The notes: a model not told the origin generated them from the letters alone. DNA of 64,000 bases from Combretum micranthum (GCA_024138025.1 JAMXBD010004350.1:1-64000), one strand, 5' to 3'; shown: positions 12,250 through 25,746, numbered from the stretch's first letter. Program-made: numbers and translations.

Positions 12250-13729
12250 ACTAGTCTATTCTTAGTCCCGGGATATCTTGATGAAGCTAAGGTTCCTAAT
12301 ACTTGACCTTATTATTTTACTTATTATTGCTTCTTATATCTTTCCTATATTATTATGTGATATTCTAGTCTTTTTCATAACTACATAATCCCATGCATGC
12401 ATCGTCATAATGAAATTGTCTCAACAAAAAGAAATAAGAATTTTCTTAATAAAGGAAAATGGAACTAAACTCTTTTAATATATAACTTTGTCACTAAATA
12501 AAGATTTTTTCATAAAAAACATAGGAAAATTATTTTGATAACTTCTTTTCAAACTCATCATAAATTTTCTTAGATGTCAATAAGGATGATTTTGTCAAAG
12601 AAATTAACTAAGGAAATAAATACTTTTTTATAAATTTTATTAAAACTTAGTGCTAATATTCTTTGATATGAAAATCTTTCATAAAAGTTTAATTATAGGA
12701 TTTTTACCAACTCCATAATAAAATCCAAGAACTAAATTAGTTTTCAAAGTTAAGATAAAATCAACTCACTAGTTTAGAAACCCACTTAGAGAAATAAAAG
12801 TTTGCCAAACAACCTAAGAAAGAAGTCTCTAAATGATAAACTCATTTTCAAAGAAAGAGAAGAATATAAAAATGATAAACTCAATAATAATAAATATTGA
12901 AAAAAAATTATTTTCTTCCAAAGTAAAAATTGGTAGAGAACTTAAAAGACCAAGTTTTTAGAAATAAAAATTTATTTTTAAAGAAGTGAGGAAATAAAAA
13001 TATAAGAGGAAAACACTTATTTAAAATTTCCAATCAAAACCATTTAAAAGGAAAGGTATATTTGATGCAACTCAAATTATTAGAGACTACCAACAACTTC
13101 GAAAAAAATTTGGGAACTTCATTTTTATCATTAGAGGTAAAATTCGTAGATATCCTAAAAGACTAAGTTAAGAAAAATTATTTTATAAAAAATTAGAAAA
13201 TAAAATTTATAAGAAGATACTCATTTATAATAACCTAGGAATTTATAATGTTCTTTCAAACCATTTAAAGGGGAAATTGTTAAAGTTCAAGTTTTCAAGT
13301 TGTTTTATGAAAAGTAATTATTGAGACAACACCATTAAAATTTTGCATACAATATGAGTCCATACATATTTATTCAAAGGATTTTTAAATCATATAACTA
13401 TCTATATTTATTTTAAAGGATTTTTGGATAAAGAAAAGTTTGGAAAATTATGTTTCAAGGGCTGGAATTTTCGTGGTGAATCTGTACTAATCTATTTCAT
13501 GACCCAAAAGACTTTTTACAACAAAAATAACTTTAGAAATGGATATATTTTTTCGAGTAGGTAGAAAACGATATATAATATGCGAAATTCCGAGTTAATA
13601 TGAGCAAGTTATGGCCATTTTAAATTGGAATTTCACTTTATATGATTTTTGACGAACTTAGTGAAATAGAATTAGTAAGTTTAAGTAAAACTTTCAAGAA
13701 ATACTCATTTTGATATTTCTCTTGTATAG

Positions 13730-13798
13730 ACGACGTGGAGACCGAGTTCTCGTACCCCAAAGATTATTTTAACTAGAAGTTTTTGCTCAAATGGTCGA
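13730..13798 (+). other. LTR mini-exon (copy in LTR 8184-14948)
   Basis: Acceptor TCTTGTATAG, then a frame ending TEFSYPKDYFN and TAG 13774-13776, then ATG 13791-13793 (ATGGTCGA) followed by GTAAGT. Length is 69 nt. Confidence 0.5.
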
Positions 13799-15105
13799 GT
13801 AAGTTTATTTCTTACATTTTTGCACTTATACTTTTGCCTGTAAATTAGTGGCATTAGAATTAAGAGAAGATAAAATGGAGAAGTGCATGTACTTTACATA
13901 TATGGTTGAAATTATGATTAAGTATATCGAGATGAGAATTTTTTATAATAAATATTTGATCTAGTATAAGAATGATTGTCTGCAAATTCTATGATCACCC
14001 ATAAAATACTTAATCATGCTATGAGTACTTAATTAAATTGATTCATGCATACCATTGGGTGAGTTCATTGCATTCATTACTATACCCTTAGTGGGATAAA
14101 GGCATAGTAGTGAGGTCCATAGAGCCTAAAACATCTACAAAGCGGCGAAAGGTCGCTCGGATTAAGTTGCGGTGCATAAACACCTGAATACACTATATTT
14201 TTGCAGCTAGGTAGTAGCTTGAATGAAAACTACAAGTAAATTAATTATATTTTTGCAGTTGGATAGTAGCTTGAACAAAAAATACAATGGAATTATATTA
14301 GTAAAAATCGATCTATATGGCCTGGAATACCTAACCCCGAATGGAGGGATAAACCCATTCAACATATGATTCCTGGAAAATCATATGTATTGTATGCTCA
14401 CGTCCTTACGTATCTCATATGGTTGTTTAAATTAACTTGTTTTGATTATTGGTTGTTGGGTATTTAATTGTGGAAATAATTCTCACTAAGTGCGTAGCTT
14501 ATATCCTCTTAGATATTTATTGTAGCACTCATGCCTTTGGTTGAAGCCCAGGGATATTTTACTCATGTAATATCTTTTCGAGTCAAGAGCTTTTGGATAG
14601 AAGTCAAGAGTTAGAAGTAGATTTAAACTTTCAAGTGAAACTCAAAAATGCATTTATTTTGAAAATGGACTCTGATGGACTTAGTTATTTTGATGGGGAA
14701 TGCCCTTTAATGTTTGTAAGGCTCTTTATATTTATGGAACCTTAGTTGTATTGTTATGATTTACCTTCTTAATTGTTATAATGTACAATTACTTAAACGG
14801 TTTGTTCCGAAGTTTGTTCCATTATGATCGTGAAAGTACGTCTTATACTCGACATCGAGACTTTTGGGATGACTAAGGTCGTCATACTTAAGTCGTAATA
14901 TTGAGTGTGGCGAGCTATCACGTTTAGGGTACCCTATGGGACCTGACAGTATGTGGCAGATTGTCACGTTTAGGGTATCCTTTGCAGCATGACAATCAAT
15001 TAAACTGGGTAGCAGATCCCATTTGGTCGAGCTATGCATCTTTACCATCCTCCCCTGTATCATCCATCAGTGTACTGCTGCTAAGGATTGAGTAATAGAT
15101 AGAAG

Positions 15106-15645
15106 TTATGTTAGTTTCTTTTCTTGTATCATGTTGAGCCCCTCCAATTCACTATCCAACCTATAAATCCTTCCTTGCAACTCAAACTCCATAACTAGGG
15201 TACAGAAGTCCCAATTCACCTTCCCCAATGTTGACAGCCATGGTATTCCCAGAACGAGATCACTAAAGGATAAGGACGACACATAGAACATAGCCTTAAA
15301 GGTATTCCCTTGCATCTTCCAAGTGAATTGTTCGATTCTTTTATTACAGCTCAGTTGAGTTCCATTAGCTAAAATCACCTTAAATGGGGAAATTTCAACC
15401 ACCTGGCACCTAATCCCCTTAGCAAGACTTTCATCCATAAAGTTGGTAGAACTGCCCATATCAATCAACACATTAAGACGCCTCCTCTTAAAATAACCAG
15501 TGACACGCACACTTTTGCTATGCTTCTGGTGATTTTTACTCATGAAACAAGGTGTGAGTTGTGTTAGCACCTCCTCTAACTCAGTGACCTCAATTGCAGC
15601 CTTCATTACACCCTTCCCTTCTTCACTTCGCTCAATCACAAGCAT
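15106..15645 (-). pseudogene. Retropepsin-like protease region of a Ty3/gypsy pol
   Basis: An open frame of 179 codons. Residues ~65-160 look like a plant gypsy aspartic protease: the active-site strand reads VLIDMGSSTNFM (usual LIDSGSTHNF or DTGA, so the DTG/DSG is DMG), followed by the conserved LVLGIPWLSTLGKVNWDF, which corresponds to the usual LGMDWL..yg.i.wdf motif. It would cleave Gag-Pol inside particles. The Met in the catalytic triad and the missing downstream RT argue against activity. The first ~60 residues are a gag-protease linker; a zinc knuckle is not evident. Confidence 0.75.
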
Positions 15646-15815
15646 GTTAATTTTTTACTCTTTCATGCCCAAAAGGCTCATCACACCAAAAACACTTCTT
15701 TTTCCTTCTTTTCTCTTCTAGTTCTTTAGGGGTGAGTCTCCTAGTGGTTCTAACATTTGAGATGGTGTTTGGTTTAAGAGTGTAAGCCTAGTTGGTAGAG
15801 GGTAAGGTTTGGTTC

Positions 15816-16517
15816 CTATTTTGGTAGTGTGTTGAGTTCTTGAGGCTTAATGTTTGTTGTCGATGGGTGGTATAGGGAGTTAGGGTAGTGGAACTGCAAG
15901 GTAAAGTCTATTGTCTTGAAGTTTTCCAGGTGTTTTTGGAGGATAGGGTGGCTTCTTCCTGAAGCTTGGCTAGTGTGTAAGCTTGGTGCGTTAAGTTGGA
16001 ACATGCAGATAGGAAATTGGATTTTGGGTTTAAGTCCGCTCAAGAGGCAACTTACTAAGTGTGGTTTTGGCAGTGGAACTTAGATAGCTAGATGCATAAA
16101 ATTATCTATGTATTCTTGTAGTGATTTGGTTTGATGGAGCTTCTTGAGCTCAGCCATAAGGTCTTCAAAAATATGCTCATTAAACCTAGCTTGGAGATCC
16201 TTGGTGAGTTTTTCCCAAGTCATGGGATTTGTATCACTCTTAGTCTTAGTATAAGATAAATACCATTCATAAGGCTTATATTCTAAGTACATAGTTACAA
16301 TGCTTACCTTGAGTTGTTCAGCAGTGCCATCAAAGGCAAAGAACTGGTCAGCCCTAACTAGCCAATTTCTAATTCCTTCCTCATTAAACACAGGAAACTC
16401 CACCTTGGTACTCTTTATTGGCAACTGATACCTCTCTGTGTTTCTAAAGTTGCTGTTTTGTTTTGTCTGCAATTTCACATGCAGTACTAAAGCTAGTTGT
16501 TTGCCATGGTAAGCCAT
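15816..16517 (-). pseudogene. gag: Ty3/gypsy gag (capsid domain) with an in-frame stop
   Basis: From the ATG at 16517, 145 codons run to TAA 16080-16082, and the same frame continues past it with gag-like sequence (LLSGLKPKIQFPI) to about 15816. The capsid core is recognisable: FPVFNEEGIRNWLVRADQFF (usual P.FdG.dp..Wl.raeqfF), then YKPYEWYLSYTK at the usual ..A..Wyqw site, then TWEKLTKDLQARF and LQEYIDNFMHLA. This is the retrotransposon gag domain in normal order. The single stop in an otherwise aligned frame suggests a point mutation; the C-terminal nucleic-acid-binding part is not seen. Confidence 0.8.
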
Positions 16518-16723
16518 GCAGAGAGAGATCCTACCATGATATTAGTTGCTTGCAACAACCGTCGTATTTCCTCCATGGTTTGGCCTTGTTTGTCCAGTAC
16601 AACTTGCTAATTGTTAAGAGTCTCGACAAACATTTTAACCTAAGCTTCATTTTTCTCAGCTTGTTCTTTCAACAGTATAGCTAATTCTTCTACTTTCTTA
16701 GCTTCCCCTGCTGTCACCAGTTT

Positions 16724-16735
16724 GCTCTGATACCA
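16724..16735 (-). other. Primer-binding site, initiator tRNA-Met type
   Basis: The minus strand reads TGGTATCAGAGC, an exact match to the plant tRNA-iMet primer complement. It starts one nucleotide after a possible LTR end (CCCA, 16737-16740). Confidence 0.85.
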
Positions 16736-16736
16736 G

Positions 16737-17330
16737 TGGGTGAAAGTAGGCCAGAAATCAAGGACAATACAATGGAAATTCCACCTACTCAAATGCAAGT
16801 AGGACATGCCCGAGTACAAGCTAATGTAGCAGTGAATTAATTTTCATATATCATTACTGTTTAATACATAACGAATATATAGCAAGGTTCAGGGTATGGG
16901 TGATGGCATATAGAATATTCAGCCAAATCCCATTTTTGTTACATAGTACTATACTATAGATAATTTCCTTAATTTTTAGTTACTAGCAACGTACTAATTC
17001 TACCAACTTGGATTTTACATAATGCATAATATAAATCTACTACTAATACTTATCCCACAGTAAATTGGCCTACTGGCCTTCTTCTTGTCTAGCCCGTAAA
17101 TACTTAAGGCCACTGACTGGGTTGATTTCCTTAACCTTTCTGCTTTTAGGAATCACACTGTCTTCACGTGCACTTTCATTCGTACTTGGCTTCTCCGCTC
17201 CAATCTGTACATCAACTCCAAAAAGCTATCCAACCTTAGTAAACCCTAGATCACAGCAGCTTAACAAAATTGTAGAGATCTTTACTCATGTAAAAACTTG
17301 AGCAAACTAAAGATCTCCTTGGATATTAAA
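16737..17330 (-). repeat. 5' LTR (boundary approximate) of the minus-strand gypsy fragment
   Basis: Everything directly upstream of the primer site on the minus strand must be LTR. The inner end is near 16737 (TGGGTGAAAG on plus). The outer end is not determined. The plus-strand open frame at 17065-17301 inside it shows no domain. Confidence 0.5.
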
Positions 17331-17839
17331 CAACTTTATTGAAACATATGAGAATATTACCTAAATATACTCATTTTCTCGAAGCTAGGCCTTTAAGATA
17401 CTTATTCGAATTGATTTAGAATGAATTGATCTAAACTAAAACAATCTATAGTGAAAATGCACGTAACTATCTTGTTGTAAAAAATTGCAGACAACCTTTT
17501 GGATAACTATTACAACTTTTGTTCTTTATCTTTTCTGATACATACCGTCTTGAATCTCTTCTAGATAATCTTCTGTACACCTTTTAAAAACTCATGTTCT
17601 TGATTTTTACTAATGCAACCATCTATGATAACTTCTGGATTACTTTCTTTGTATGAAGTACTTGTGACTTATCAAGGTTCAACTAAGATTCTTCTGCAAT
17701 TCTCTGGATCTCAATTTCTTACATTAATCCTTGAGTAAATATGTCATTACCCTAGTTTAGCAACACGAAATAATCATGCAAGCTTAATAATTTAATTGGT
17801 TTTTCTTAACTATTTTGTTATCATCAAAACTTAATTTAT
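17331..17839. other. AT-rich spacer, nothing recognised
   Basis: Between the gypsy fragment and the AT-rich tandem block. No coding pattern or terminal repeat was seen; it could include the outer part of the LTR ending at 16737. Confidence 0.4.
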
Positions 17840-19187
17840 AGAGAATGACAGCGGAACCAGAGTTAGTGGTACTAATAACATTCAATTTGAAATTATTAGG
17901 GGTAGAGTTAGCCCCTAACCTTGTACATAAAGTAAAAACCAAAAGTTATTAAAGCAAAAAAGAGGGGCTTAGTGTTTTTAGTATCTTGAATTCTTATTAT
18001 GTGAATTATTTAATTATAAAAAAACTATAATTTTTTTTAATTAGTAATTGCTTTTTCTATAATTATTTTTATCAAAACAATAACCGCTCCCTTCATAATT
18101 GAAAAGTAAAAATATATATAATTTTCTTAAATTGTATATTATGTTATTAAAGTAAAAAGGAGGGTTTGGTGCCTTCAGTGTCTTAAATTCTTATTTTATG
18201 TATTATTCAATTATAAAGAAACTACTGCTTTTTTTTAAAATTACTAACCACTCTCTTTAAACTATTTTTTAAAAATAATAACCGCTCCCTCTATAATTGA
18301 AAAGTAAAAAAAAAATAAAGATATAATTTTCTTAAATTGTATACGATGTTATTAAAGTAAAAAGAAGGGTTTGGTGTCTTCAATATCTTATATTCTTATT
18401 ATATCTATTATTAAATTATAAACAAAACTATTAACTTTTTTTTTAAATTAGAAACCACTCTCTCTATAACTACTTTTTTAAAACAACAACCGCTCCCTTT
18501 ATAATTGAAAAGTAAAATATATATAATTTTCTTAAATTGTATACTGTGTTATTAAAGTAAAAGGGAGAGACTGATGTCTTCAGTGTCTTAAATTCTTATT
18601 ATATGTATTATTTAATTATAAAAAAAATGTAACTTTTTTGGGGGGTTAGGGCTAGCAACTAACCCTACGCATAGTTTGTATAGTTCTTGTTTTCGTTTTT
18701 GTAAGTACTCCTTTTGTTTATATCATTAAAGTAAAAAGAGGGGTTTGGTGCCTTTAGTATCTTAAATTCTAATTATATGTATTATTTAATTATAAAGAAA
18801 ACTATAACCTTTTTTTAAATTAGTAATAGCTCTCTATAAAAAGGAGGGGTTCGGTGTTTTTAGTGTCTTAAATTATTATTATATGTATTATTTAATTATA
18901 AAGAAAACTATGACTTTTTTTAATTAATAACCACTTTTTCAAAACAATAACAGCTCCCTCAATAATTGAAAAGTAAAAAAATAAATAAATATATAATTTT
19001 CTTAAATTGTATATAATTTTGATATAATAAGAGATATTATTTGCTAATTTAGAACATTTTTCAGTGAATTTCTTTATGTTTTCATTCTTACTTCTCTTTA
19101 CAATCATAAAAAATGAATCTGTTATCTATTTAAATATGAATTTTTTTTCTTAGCACATGCATCACGAGTACATCGACCACTAGTGTG
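17840..19187 (+). mobile_element. Helitron-like AT-rich element with ~200-bp internal tandem repeats (copy 1)
   Basis: At least six units of about 115-205 bp repeat the order ATTAAAGTAAAAAG-GGGTTTGG, CTTAAATTCTTATTATATG, AACCGCTCCCT and ATAATTGAAAAGTAAA (starts near 17949, 18147, 18352, 18551, 18724 and 18836). The right end, CATGCATCACGAGTACATCGACCACTAG before a T, matches the right end of copy 2 (37838) and fits the CTRR|T rule for Helitron 3' ends. No Rep/helicase is coded, no convincing terminal hairpin was found, and the 5' TC end was not located, so a non-autonomous Helitron is a tentative call. Confidence 0.4.
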
Positions 19188-20040
19188 ATATTAAAAAATT
19201 ATAAAAATTGCACAAAGTTCCAAAATTAAAAACTTTGGAACTACTTCTATATATTAATTAATGTTATAAATAAACAACATCTCTATATAATTTTAGAATT
19301 TAAATACGTACATGGAACCATAGTTCTTTTAAAATAAAAATAGCAAGTCATTCTAAATTGGAACAATACAAATCCTTCTATAATAAAATTTTCTGAAAGG
19401 TAGTCTACAAATAATGATCTTGAATATAAATAAGTGCAAAATAAAATATAGAATATCATTATTTATTATATATTAGTATTATTATATAATACTTAACAGG
19501 GTAGATATATAATACTTTAGAATATGTATCTTTTACAATATAGTACAGGTTCGAAGGTAGGCATAGGGTCTGAAGACTTCACACCAGTACCCTACGTTGT
19601 GAGAGCTAGTTCCAAAAAATTGATACTCATACCATACCCTATGGCCCTTAATAAATACTCGAACCTTACTCAATTGAGTAGTATCCAGGTAGGTACCCTG
19701 TACGATAGGGTTACACACTCATCTCTAGTGGATAATCAAATCTTCATTAATATAAAGAATACAACTAAAATCACAAAATTTATTAATTCGCTTAAACATG
19801 AAACCACCTATTCAATTCAAACAACCAAGAATGATTGAAAAGGAAAAAAATAATTACATTGTAGCACTCCAATCAAAATATTCAAAGGAAGAAGTTTTGT
19901 CACAATTGAGATTCAATGGGCAATATATTTATGGCTTCGAGGTTGATCCACTAAATTCAATTTTCTTTCGATTTCATAAAATAATTTCTTTCTTACAAAT
20001 TTAGCATCTCTGTGTCAAAAGAACAAAATTTTTTACTTTT
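19188..20040. other. AT-rich DNA between two Helitron-like copies
   Basis: Contains an open frame (19524-19838 plus; 19533-19718 minus) over a more GC-rich patch, 19550-19730. Neither translation shows a domain I recognise; the patch may be a relic of an older repeat. Confidence 0.4.
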
Positions 20041-21049
20041 ACGATAAAGGTTCATGCAATAGATTATTAATGTAACTTTTAATTTTATTAAAGTAAAAAT
20101 GAGGGGTTTTATGTCTTTAGTGTCTTCAATTCTTAATATATGTATTATTTAATTGTAAAAAAGTTATAATTTGTTTTTAAATTAGTAATTGCACTCACTA
20201 TAAGTAGTTTTTCAAAACAATAACGGCTCTGTCACGCCCCAAAGGGTACTCTAAACATGGCAGTCCACCACATAAAATATCAAGACTTAAGAATGACTAC
20301 CTTAGTCACGCGAAAGACTCGATATTACATGTAAGGCATCTAACACAATAATAGGAGACGCTTTTGGAAAGTGTGGTCTAAACAAGTAATATTGTGCAAG
20401 AATCTAGAAATAAAAATAGATCATAATAATAACAATGAAAAGTCTAATACATGGTTCTTAAGGGCATACCTCCGCTAAAACTCCAATGATCGAAATAATT
20501 AATAGTCTTCGCAATAACTTAAATGCTACGTCAAAAGATTTTAAAGGAATTCTAGTCTAATCCTCCAAGTAGATTTCTTTCAAAAGCTCCCAAAAGAAAA
20601 CTTACACGGATACGAGGAGACCTTGGATACAAGAACAGGTTTCCTATGAATACAAATATCTATGGGGACGTAAGCTTTACGGGCTTAGTGAGTATAATCC
20701 CAACAATCATACTTAAAACAAAATAACAACTAAGTTTATTAGGTAAGCAAATGGAATGCAACAAGACATATAATTTTACAGGAATCATATGTTGAATGAA
20801 TTGCGCTCTTCATTCGGGGTTAGGTATTCCGGCCCATTACAACCATCATTTCAAAAAATCATTTTTATAGATCTTATTGGGTCCTATTCGCCATAAAAAA
20901 TATGTAGTTATTGCCGACTTTTATTAGCTATCAATTTATGTAGTTTTTACCAGCTCTTACTCATGACATACATAATATACCAGTTATGCCTACCACCACT
21001 ATCATACACTTGTCCCACCAATTGTACAATAGCAAATGCAATGTGACTC

Positions 21050-24000
21050 TGTAAACCCCCGAAAATTTTCATAATTCTTAGAAAATAATCCTAGAAGTCT
21101 AAGTATAAAAAATTTAAATCCCGAAAATCAACTCAAGATAAAAAAAAAAAAAAACAAATTCTAGACCGAGTCAAAACACCGAAAACGAAACCCTAAAAAT
21201 CGAATCAAGTTAAAACTTAATTCGAAATAAAATCAAAAACGAGTTTTCTGAATCTTGAGAAAACGAGAACCCTTGAAACAAAATATAAAGTCCAATTACC
21301 GGTATAATCAACGTCCGTACGCCAATTAAATCCTCCCCCAATTCCTAAAACGCGAATCAAAACGATAAATCCAAATACCGCTTAACAACGAAATGATAAA
21401 ATCCTAAATCCTTTGATAAAATTTTAGAATCACAATTTTCAATTTTTACCAAAAGTCAAAGTGAGTCAACTCATAACCCTAGACTCGGTTAAACGATCTC
21501 GAGAACTAAAAACTATTTAATCACAAATAAAATAAGATAAACCATAGACGTCGAGCTAAATATATAAAACGATCAAAACTCAAAAATTATACGATCTTAC
21601 GAATGTCTCGACGAAACCAGAAGTCAAACCGGAACCCTAAAGTCAACAAAACCCATAACGAACCCTAGTGTTTAAGATCCGGCAATCCCGTGTTTTCAAA
21701 TCCTAGAAAACGAAATTAAGTTAATAGCCTAGAATAGTTCGTAATAATATAGGGTAACATAAAAATATCGGATTCATGAATTTCAAGTGTCCTTCGGACT
21801 CAAACGCGGACAGTTCTCGAAAAGCGTGTCCCGGAGCTCGGAATATTAAAAATATTCCGTTTATACCAATAGACTCATAAAAATATAAGGATTCCAAAAA
21901 TATCAGTTTTAGAATTTTTCGGTAGCTAAAAATTACAGATATCGCCTTATTACGCGTATTTTTATTACTACCGGTACTTTAATTGTCTAGTCTACTATTC
22001 ATAGTACTTTTCTACTATTAATTACTATTTCACTATCTCTACTTTTTCTTACACCTATTTCTTACACATACATATCTATTTTCTTACTTTTTTCATTTCC
22101 AATACAACTTTATTCACATTAACTTTACACATTACTTCTTTATTACACAACAAATAAAATAAAATCAACTCACTAATCTAAAAATAGAATTTTACTTTAC
22201 TAAATAAACTCCAAGTTAGACTTTCGATTATATGATTTATCACGAAATCATGAAGTTATTATAAATAGAGTTTTCTCAATGTTTTCTTAAATAACAAAGA
22301 TAGATTACCAAGGAAACATAAGAAATAAATATTTTCTTTATATATTATGTTAACTTAAGCTTTAGTAAAATAATTTATTAATATTAAAAGCTTTTACAAA
22401 AAGCTTAAGATTTAAACTCTTTTAAACTTCATAATAAAACTAAGAAAACAAACTAGTTTTCAAAGTTAAGACGAATTCAACCAATAAAATTACAAACCCA
22501 CTTAGGAAAGATAATGATTTTCAAATTTCTAAAAAGAAGGAACTCATTTTCAAAAGAATATTAACAATAACGGATTTATCAATAAAGATAATTCTTTCAA
22601 AAAAAATGAAAGAACAAGTTTTAGAAAGCAAAAGCTTATGAACATAAGAAGACAAGACTCATTTTCTAAAACCATCCTAAATACAAATTATGAAAAGGTT
22701 TTAATCAACTTAATATACTTTTGATAAATTTGATTTTTTTTAAAGTAAAATTTATGAAAAACTAAGGTTAAAAGAAAATTTATTTGTCCTTGGAAAAAGA
22801 ATGAAGAAAATAAAATAAGAATATACTCATTTATAATAACCTAGGGAAATATAAAGTTTCTTTAAATACTTGAAAAGAAATTTTCAAAGTTAAAGTCTAA
22901 ATGAATTATTTTATGAAATAAATTATTGAGACACTACCATTAGGATTTTTGCATATAAAGTGAGCTTATCTATATATTCAAAGTGTTTATCAAATATATA
23001 TTTATATACATATATTGTTACAAAAGGATTTTCTTTAAAATAAAAGTTGAGTTAAAAAATGGATTTGCAAAAGTTTAGAAATAATTCGTGTTAAATATGA
23101 ACCCAATGTTTTCCGAACCTAAACGACCTTTTATGACAAGGATAACCTTAGAAATGGATAGATCTTTCCAAATAGGTAGAAAACGGTATATCATATATGA
23201 AATTCCGAGTTAAAATGAGCAAGTTATAGCCATTTTAAGTTGGAATTTCCTCTTATACAATTTTATCGCAATTTTAAGAAAAGTTTAGATTCTCCAAGAA
23301 TAGAAATTTCATGAAAGACTTATCCCGGGTATTTCTTTTGTCTAGGTGACGAAGGATACGAGAATACCCTACCCGAGGATTACTACAACTAAGAAGATAG
23401 CGAAATGGACGAGTGAGTTATTCCTCCTAAATTCGTTACCTTGCTTGTGCTTGTAAAGTAGTAGCATTAGTATACTAAGAAAAGATAAAAAAAAATGGAT
23501 ATATATTTGGGGAATTCGGGATTATGTGTATATATGTGATTCTATGTTTATGCGTGAAATGAGAATTAAGAATATCGCAACTTCGAACTGCTTGTTTAAA
23601 TAATTTTTGTTTACTTACTTGTATGATTGTTTATTGTTTGCTAAATTGATTAATCGCCCCTAATAAACCTTAATAAGGTTTGGCTTAAGAAAACTAAAAC
23701 GCTCACGCATAGCATCCATCGAGTCACATCTATTTCGGAAGGCTGCTACTCCTACGCGTAGAGTTGGATTGGTTGTGATCGTGCAGTGCCACGGGCCATG
23801 TTCCTTCTTGGAGAATCCAAATCGCTCGGGGAAAGCGACTCTAGGTTTGGAGCCGAGCCAACCGAACGTTGTGGGTGAGGACCTGGGGACTAGCAGTAGA
23901 AGGTCGAGGACCTTCAACCCCGATTCCCTAACCTTTGATACGGAGGGGTAAATCCGTTATATATATGATTTCTGGATAACTATATATATTTGCGTAACCA

Positions 24001-24534
24001 TGTGATTGTTGTATTGTTTGCATAGCATATGAGTGAAAATCTAAATGAACTTGTTTGATTATATGATGCGAATGAAAAGGAATATCTCATTAAGCTAGTT
24101 GTAGCTCATACCCCTATAGATTTTGTTGAAACAGGTATACCCGTGGCTTAAATTGAGGATTATGACATTAAGAAGTCATGGAAGGATGATTAAGCTTCTA
24201 AGAAGGGAAAGAATCATAAGATGAAGTAATTTTATAAGGTTCTTTATACGTAATGACTTATATGGTTAGTGATGTATTTTTGTTTGAAGATAATAGAGGG
24301 ATATGCCCTTAAGAATTGCAATGTAATATGTTTAAGTTTTATGATAAGTATTCTCTTTGCCTTGTTACTTATTTATTATCAATATAAATTGCGCTACTCC
24401 GATGCGTTTCCTTGGTTGTGATGTACGCCTTGTACATGATATGGAAGCCTTTGCGTGACTAAGGTAGTCATTCCTAGGCTTTAATATTGTGTACGGTGGA
24501 CTGCCACGTTTAGGGTACCCCTCGGGGCGTGACA
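21050..24534 (+). mobile_element. Solo LTR, 3485 bp, perfect TSD
   Basis: It begins TGTAAACCCCCG and ends CCTCGGGGCGTGACA, flanked by GACTC (21045-21049 and 24535-24539). The order is the same as in LTR 2323-5765: U3 block with TACTACCGGTA (about 21970), conserved block near 23195-23240, mini-exon 23346-23412, a stem-like TATATA repeat near 23955-23990, hairpin 2 at 24093-24106, CGTGACA end. The GC-rich patch 23660-23950 gives open frames on both strands, but these are LTR sequence with no domain. Confidence 0.92.
23346..23412 (+). other. LTR mini-exon (copy in LTR 21050-24534)
   Basis: Acceptor TTTTGTCTAG, frame DEGYENTLPEDYYN ending at TAA 23390-23392, then ATG 23405-23407 (ATGGACGA) directly before GTGAGT. 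Length is 67 nt. Confidence 0.5.
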
Positions 24535-25746
24535 GACTCAACTTATCAAGTGCATGCAACAACTTTTATTTAGAGCCTAGCCATTATATTTCAATTTCTT
24601 GCAAGTGATCAATCAATTTCAGACACTTCAACATGCCAATAATCATACAATTTATTACAAACAATTTGTGGCTCGATATGCTTAATATTCTTTCAACATG
24701 TCATAAACACGTGCATCTTCAATTTTATCTTTTCTTAAATCTAGTGCAACTTATTTACAAGCACAAGCATGAGCATAAAAAATAAGGGAAGTAAACTAAC
24801 TCGGTCATGACGATACTCTCTTAGTCAAAGTAGTCCTTGGGGTAGTATACTGTCACGCCCCGAAGGGTACCCTAAACGTGGCAGTCCGCCGTACACAATA
24901 TTAAAGCCTAAGAATGACTACCTCAGTCACGCGAAGGCTTCCATACTATGTATAAGGCGTCTAACACATAAAGGAGACACATCGGAATGATACATTTTAT
25001 GTTGATACAATTGAGTAACAATGTAAAGGAAATACAATCCACTATACTCTAAATACAAAACACTATACTTCAAAATACAATTCATCAACTTCAATTACAT
25101 TCTTCCCAAGACTTCACTACATAAACTATTACAAGACAAATCATAAAACCAGCTGATAACTTCAAACATTCGTATTCTTCGACGAAATCCCGGAGTCATT
25201 CCCGGCTCCAACCAATTTGGTCCCCATTTTGCATTCTTGAAATAACCTGCTCATTTAAACAACTATTGGGGTATAAGTTACACTAGCTTAGTGAGAATTT
25301 CCTTAGTTCCGTACCATAACAAACAAGTTAAAATCAGTCATATGCTATGCATGAACAAACACGTGAGCAAGCAATTATGTATGGGTATCCGGAACCCACA
25401 CACAGAACGGATTTACGCCCTCCGTATCTTGGGTTAGGGATGGTATTGAAGTCTACACGACTGCTGCTAGTCCCCAAGCCCTCGGCTCATAGCACTCGCC
25501 TCGGCTAGGCTCACACATGGAATGCATTCCTGATGCGCCTTAGTTCCCTATGAATGAGCTCTGATCCCGGGTCTCATTATCCAAACGACTCCTCGGATCA
25601 TACCGATCGACCTGCATAGGAGTAGCACGCTACCAGATGCAATATGTCCGATGCGATGCATGATCAATTTAATTTTCTCTTAGGTCAAAATATTTATACA
25701 TTCTTTAAAGTGACCAGCCAATATCATACACATAACAGAAATAATA

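Larger units (their letters stand above)
8184..14948 (+). mobile_element. Solo LTR (about 4.0 kb after removing a nested element), perfect TSD
   Basis: It begins TGTAAACCCCTAG and ends CTATGGGACCTGACA, flanked by GTATG at 8179-8183 and 14949-14953. It sits inside LTR 1-14994 only about 45 bp from that LTR's end and is the same broad type. Its body is 8184-9489 plus 12255-14948. It contains the U3 block (8450-8620, with the ACCGGT core decayed to ACAAGT), a C-rich box, a TATA box (ACTATAAATGCC, about 8936), a mini-exon at 13730-13798 and hairpin 1 at 14362-14388. There is no coding sequence of its own. Confidence 0.92.
1..14994 (+). mobile_element. Long gypsy-type LTR (partial, 5' end outside window), host of two nested insertions
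   Basis: This is a plus-strand LTR whose left end lies before the window. Its pieces are 1-2285, 7618-8183 and 14954-14994, about 2.9 kb once insertions are removed. It ends TTTGCAGCATGACA at 14994, the same kind of terminus (GGGTACCCT...TGACA) as the complete LTRs nearby. A TATA-like CTATAAAACC near position 12 and pyrimidine-rich DNA downstream match the promoter zone of LTR 8184-14948. It was inserted into a minus-strand gypsy gag-pol fragment that resumes at 14995; the right TSD would be ATCAA. The left TSD is not visible, so solo versus complete cannot be decided. Confidence 0.8.
14995..17330 (-). mobile_element. Minus-strand Ty3/gypsy fragment: 5' LTR, PBS, gag, protease
   Basis: Read on the minus strand, this is the first part of an LTR retrotransposon: an LTR ending near 16737, a tRNA-iMet primer site (16724-16735), gag (16517-15816) and protease (15645-15106). 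It is cut at 14995 by the LTR ending at 14994, so the rest of pol would lie left of the window. The outer LTR boundary near 17330 is a guess, because no second LTR is available for comparison. Confidence 0.75.

Noticed and set aside
19524..19838. 104-codon open frame
   Set aside because: No recognisable domain; overlaps an equally long minus-strand frame; likely chance in a GC-richer patch.
23660..23951. Overlapping 85- and 60-codon frames on both strands
   Set aside because: Sequence is internal to a solo LTR with TSD; no domain and no conservation of frame in other LTRs.
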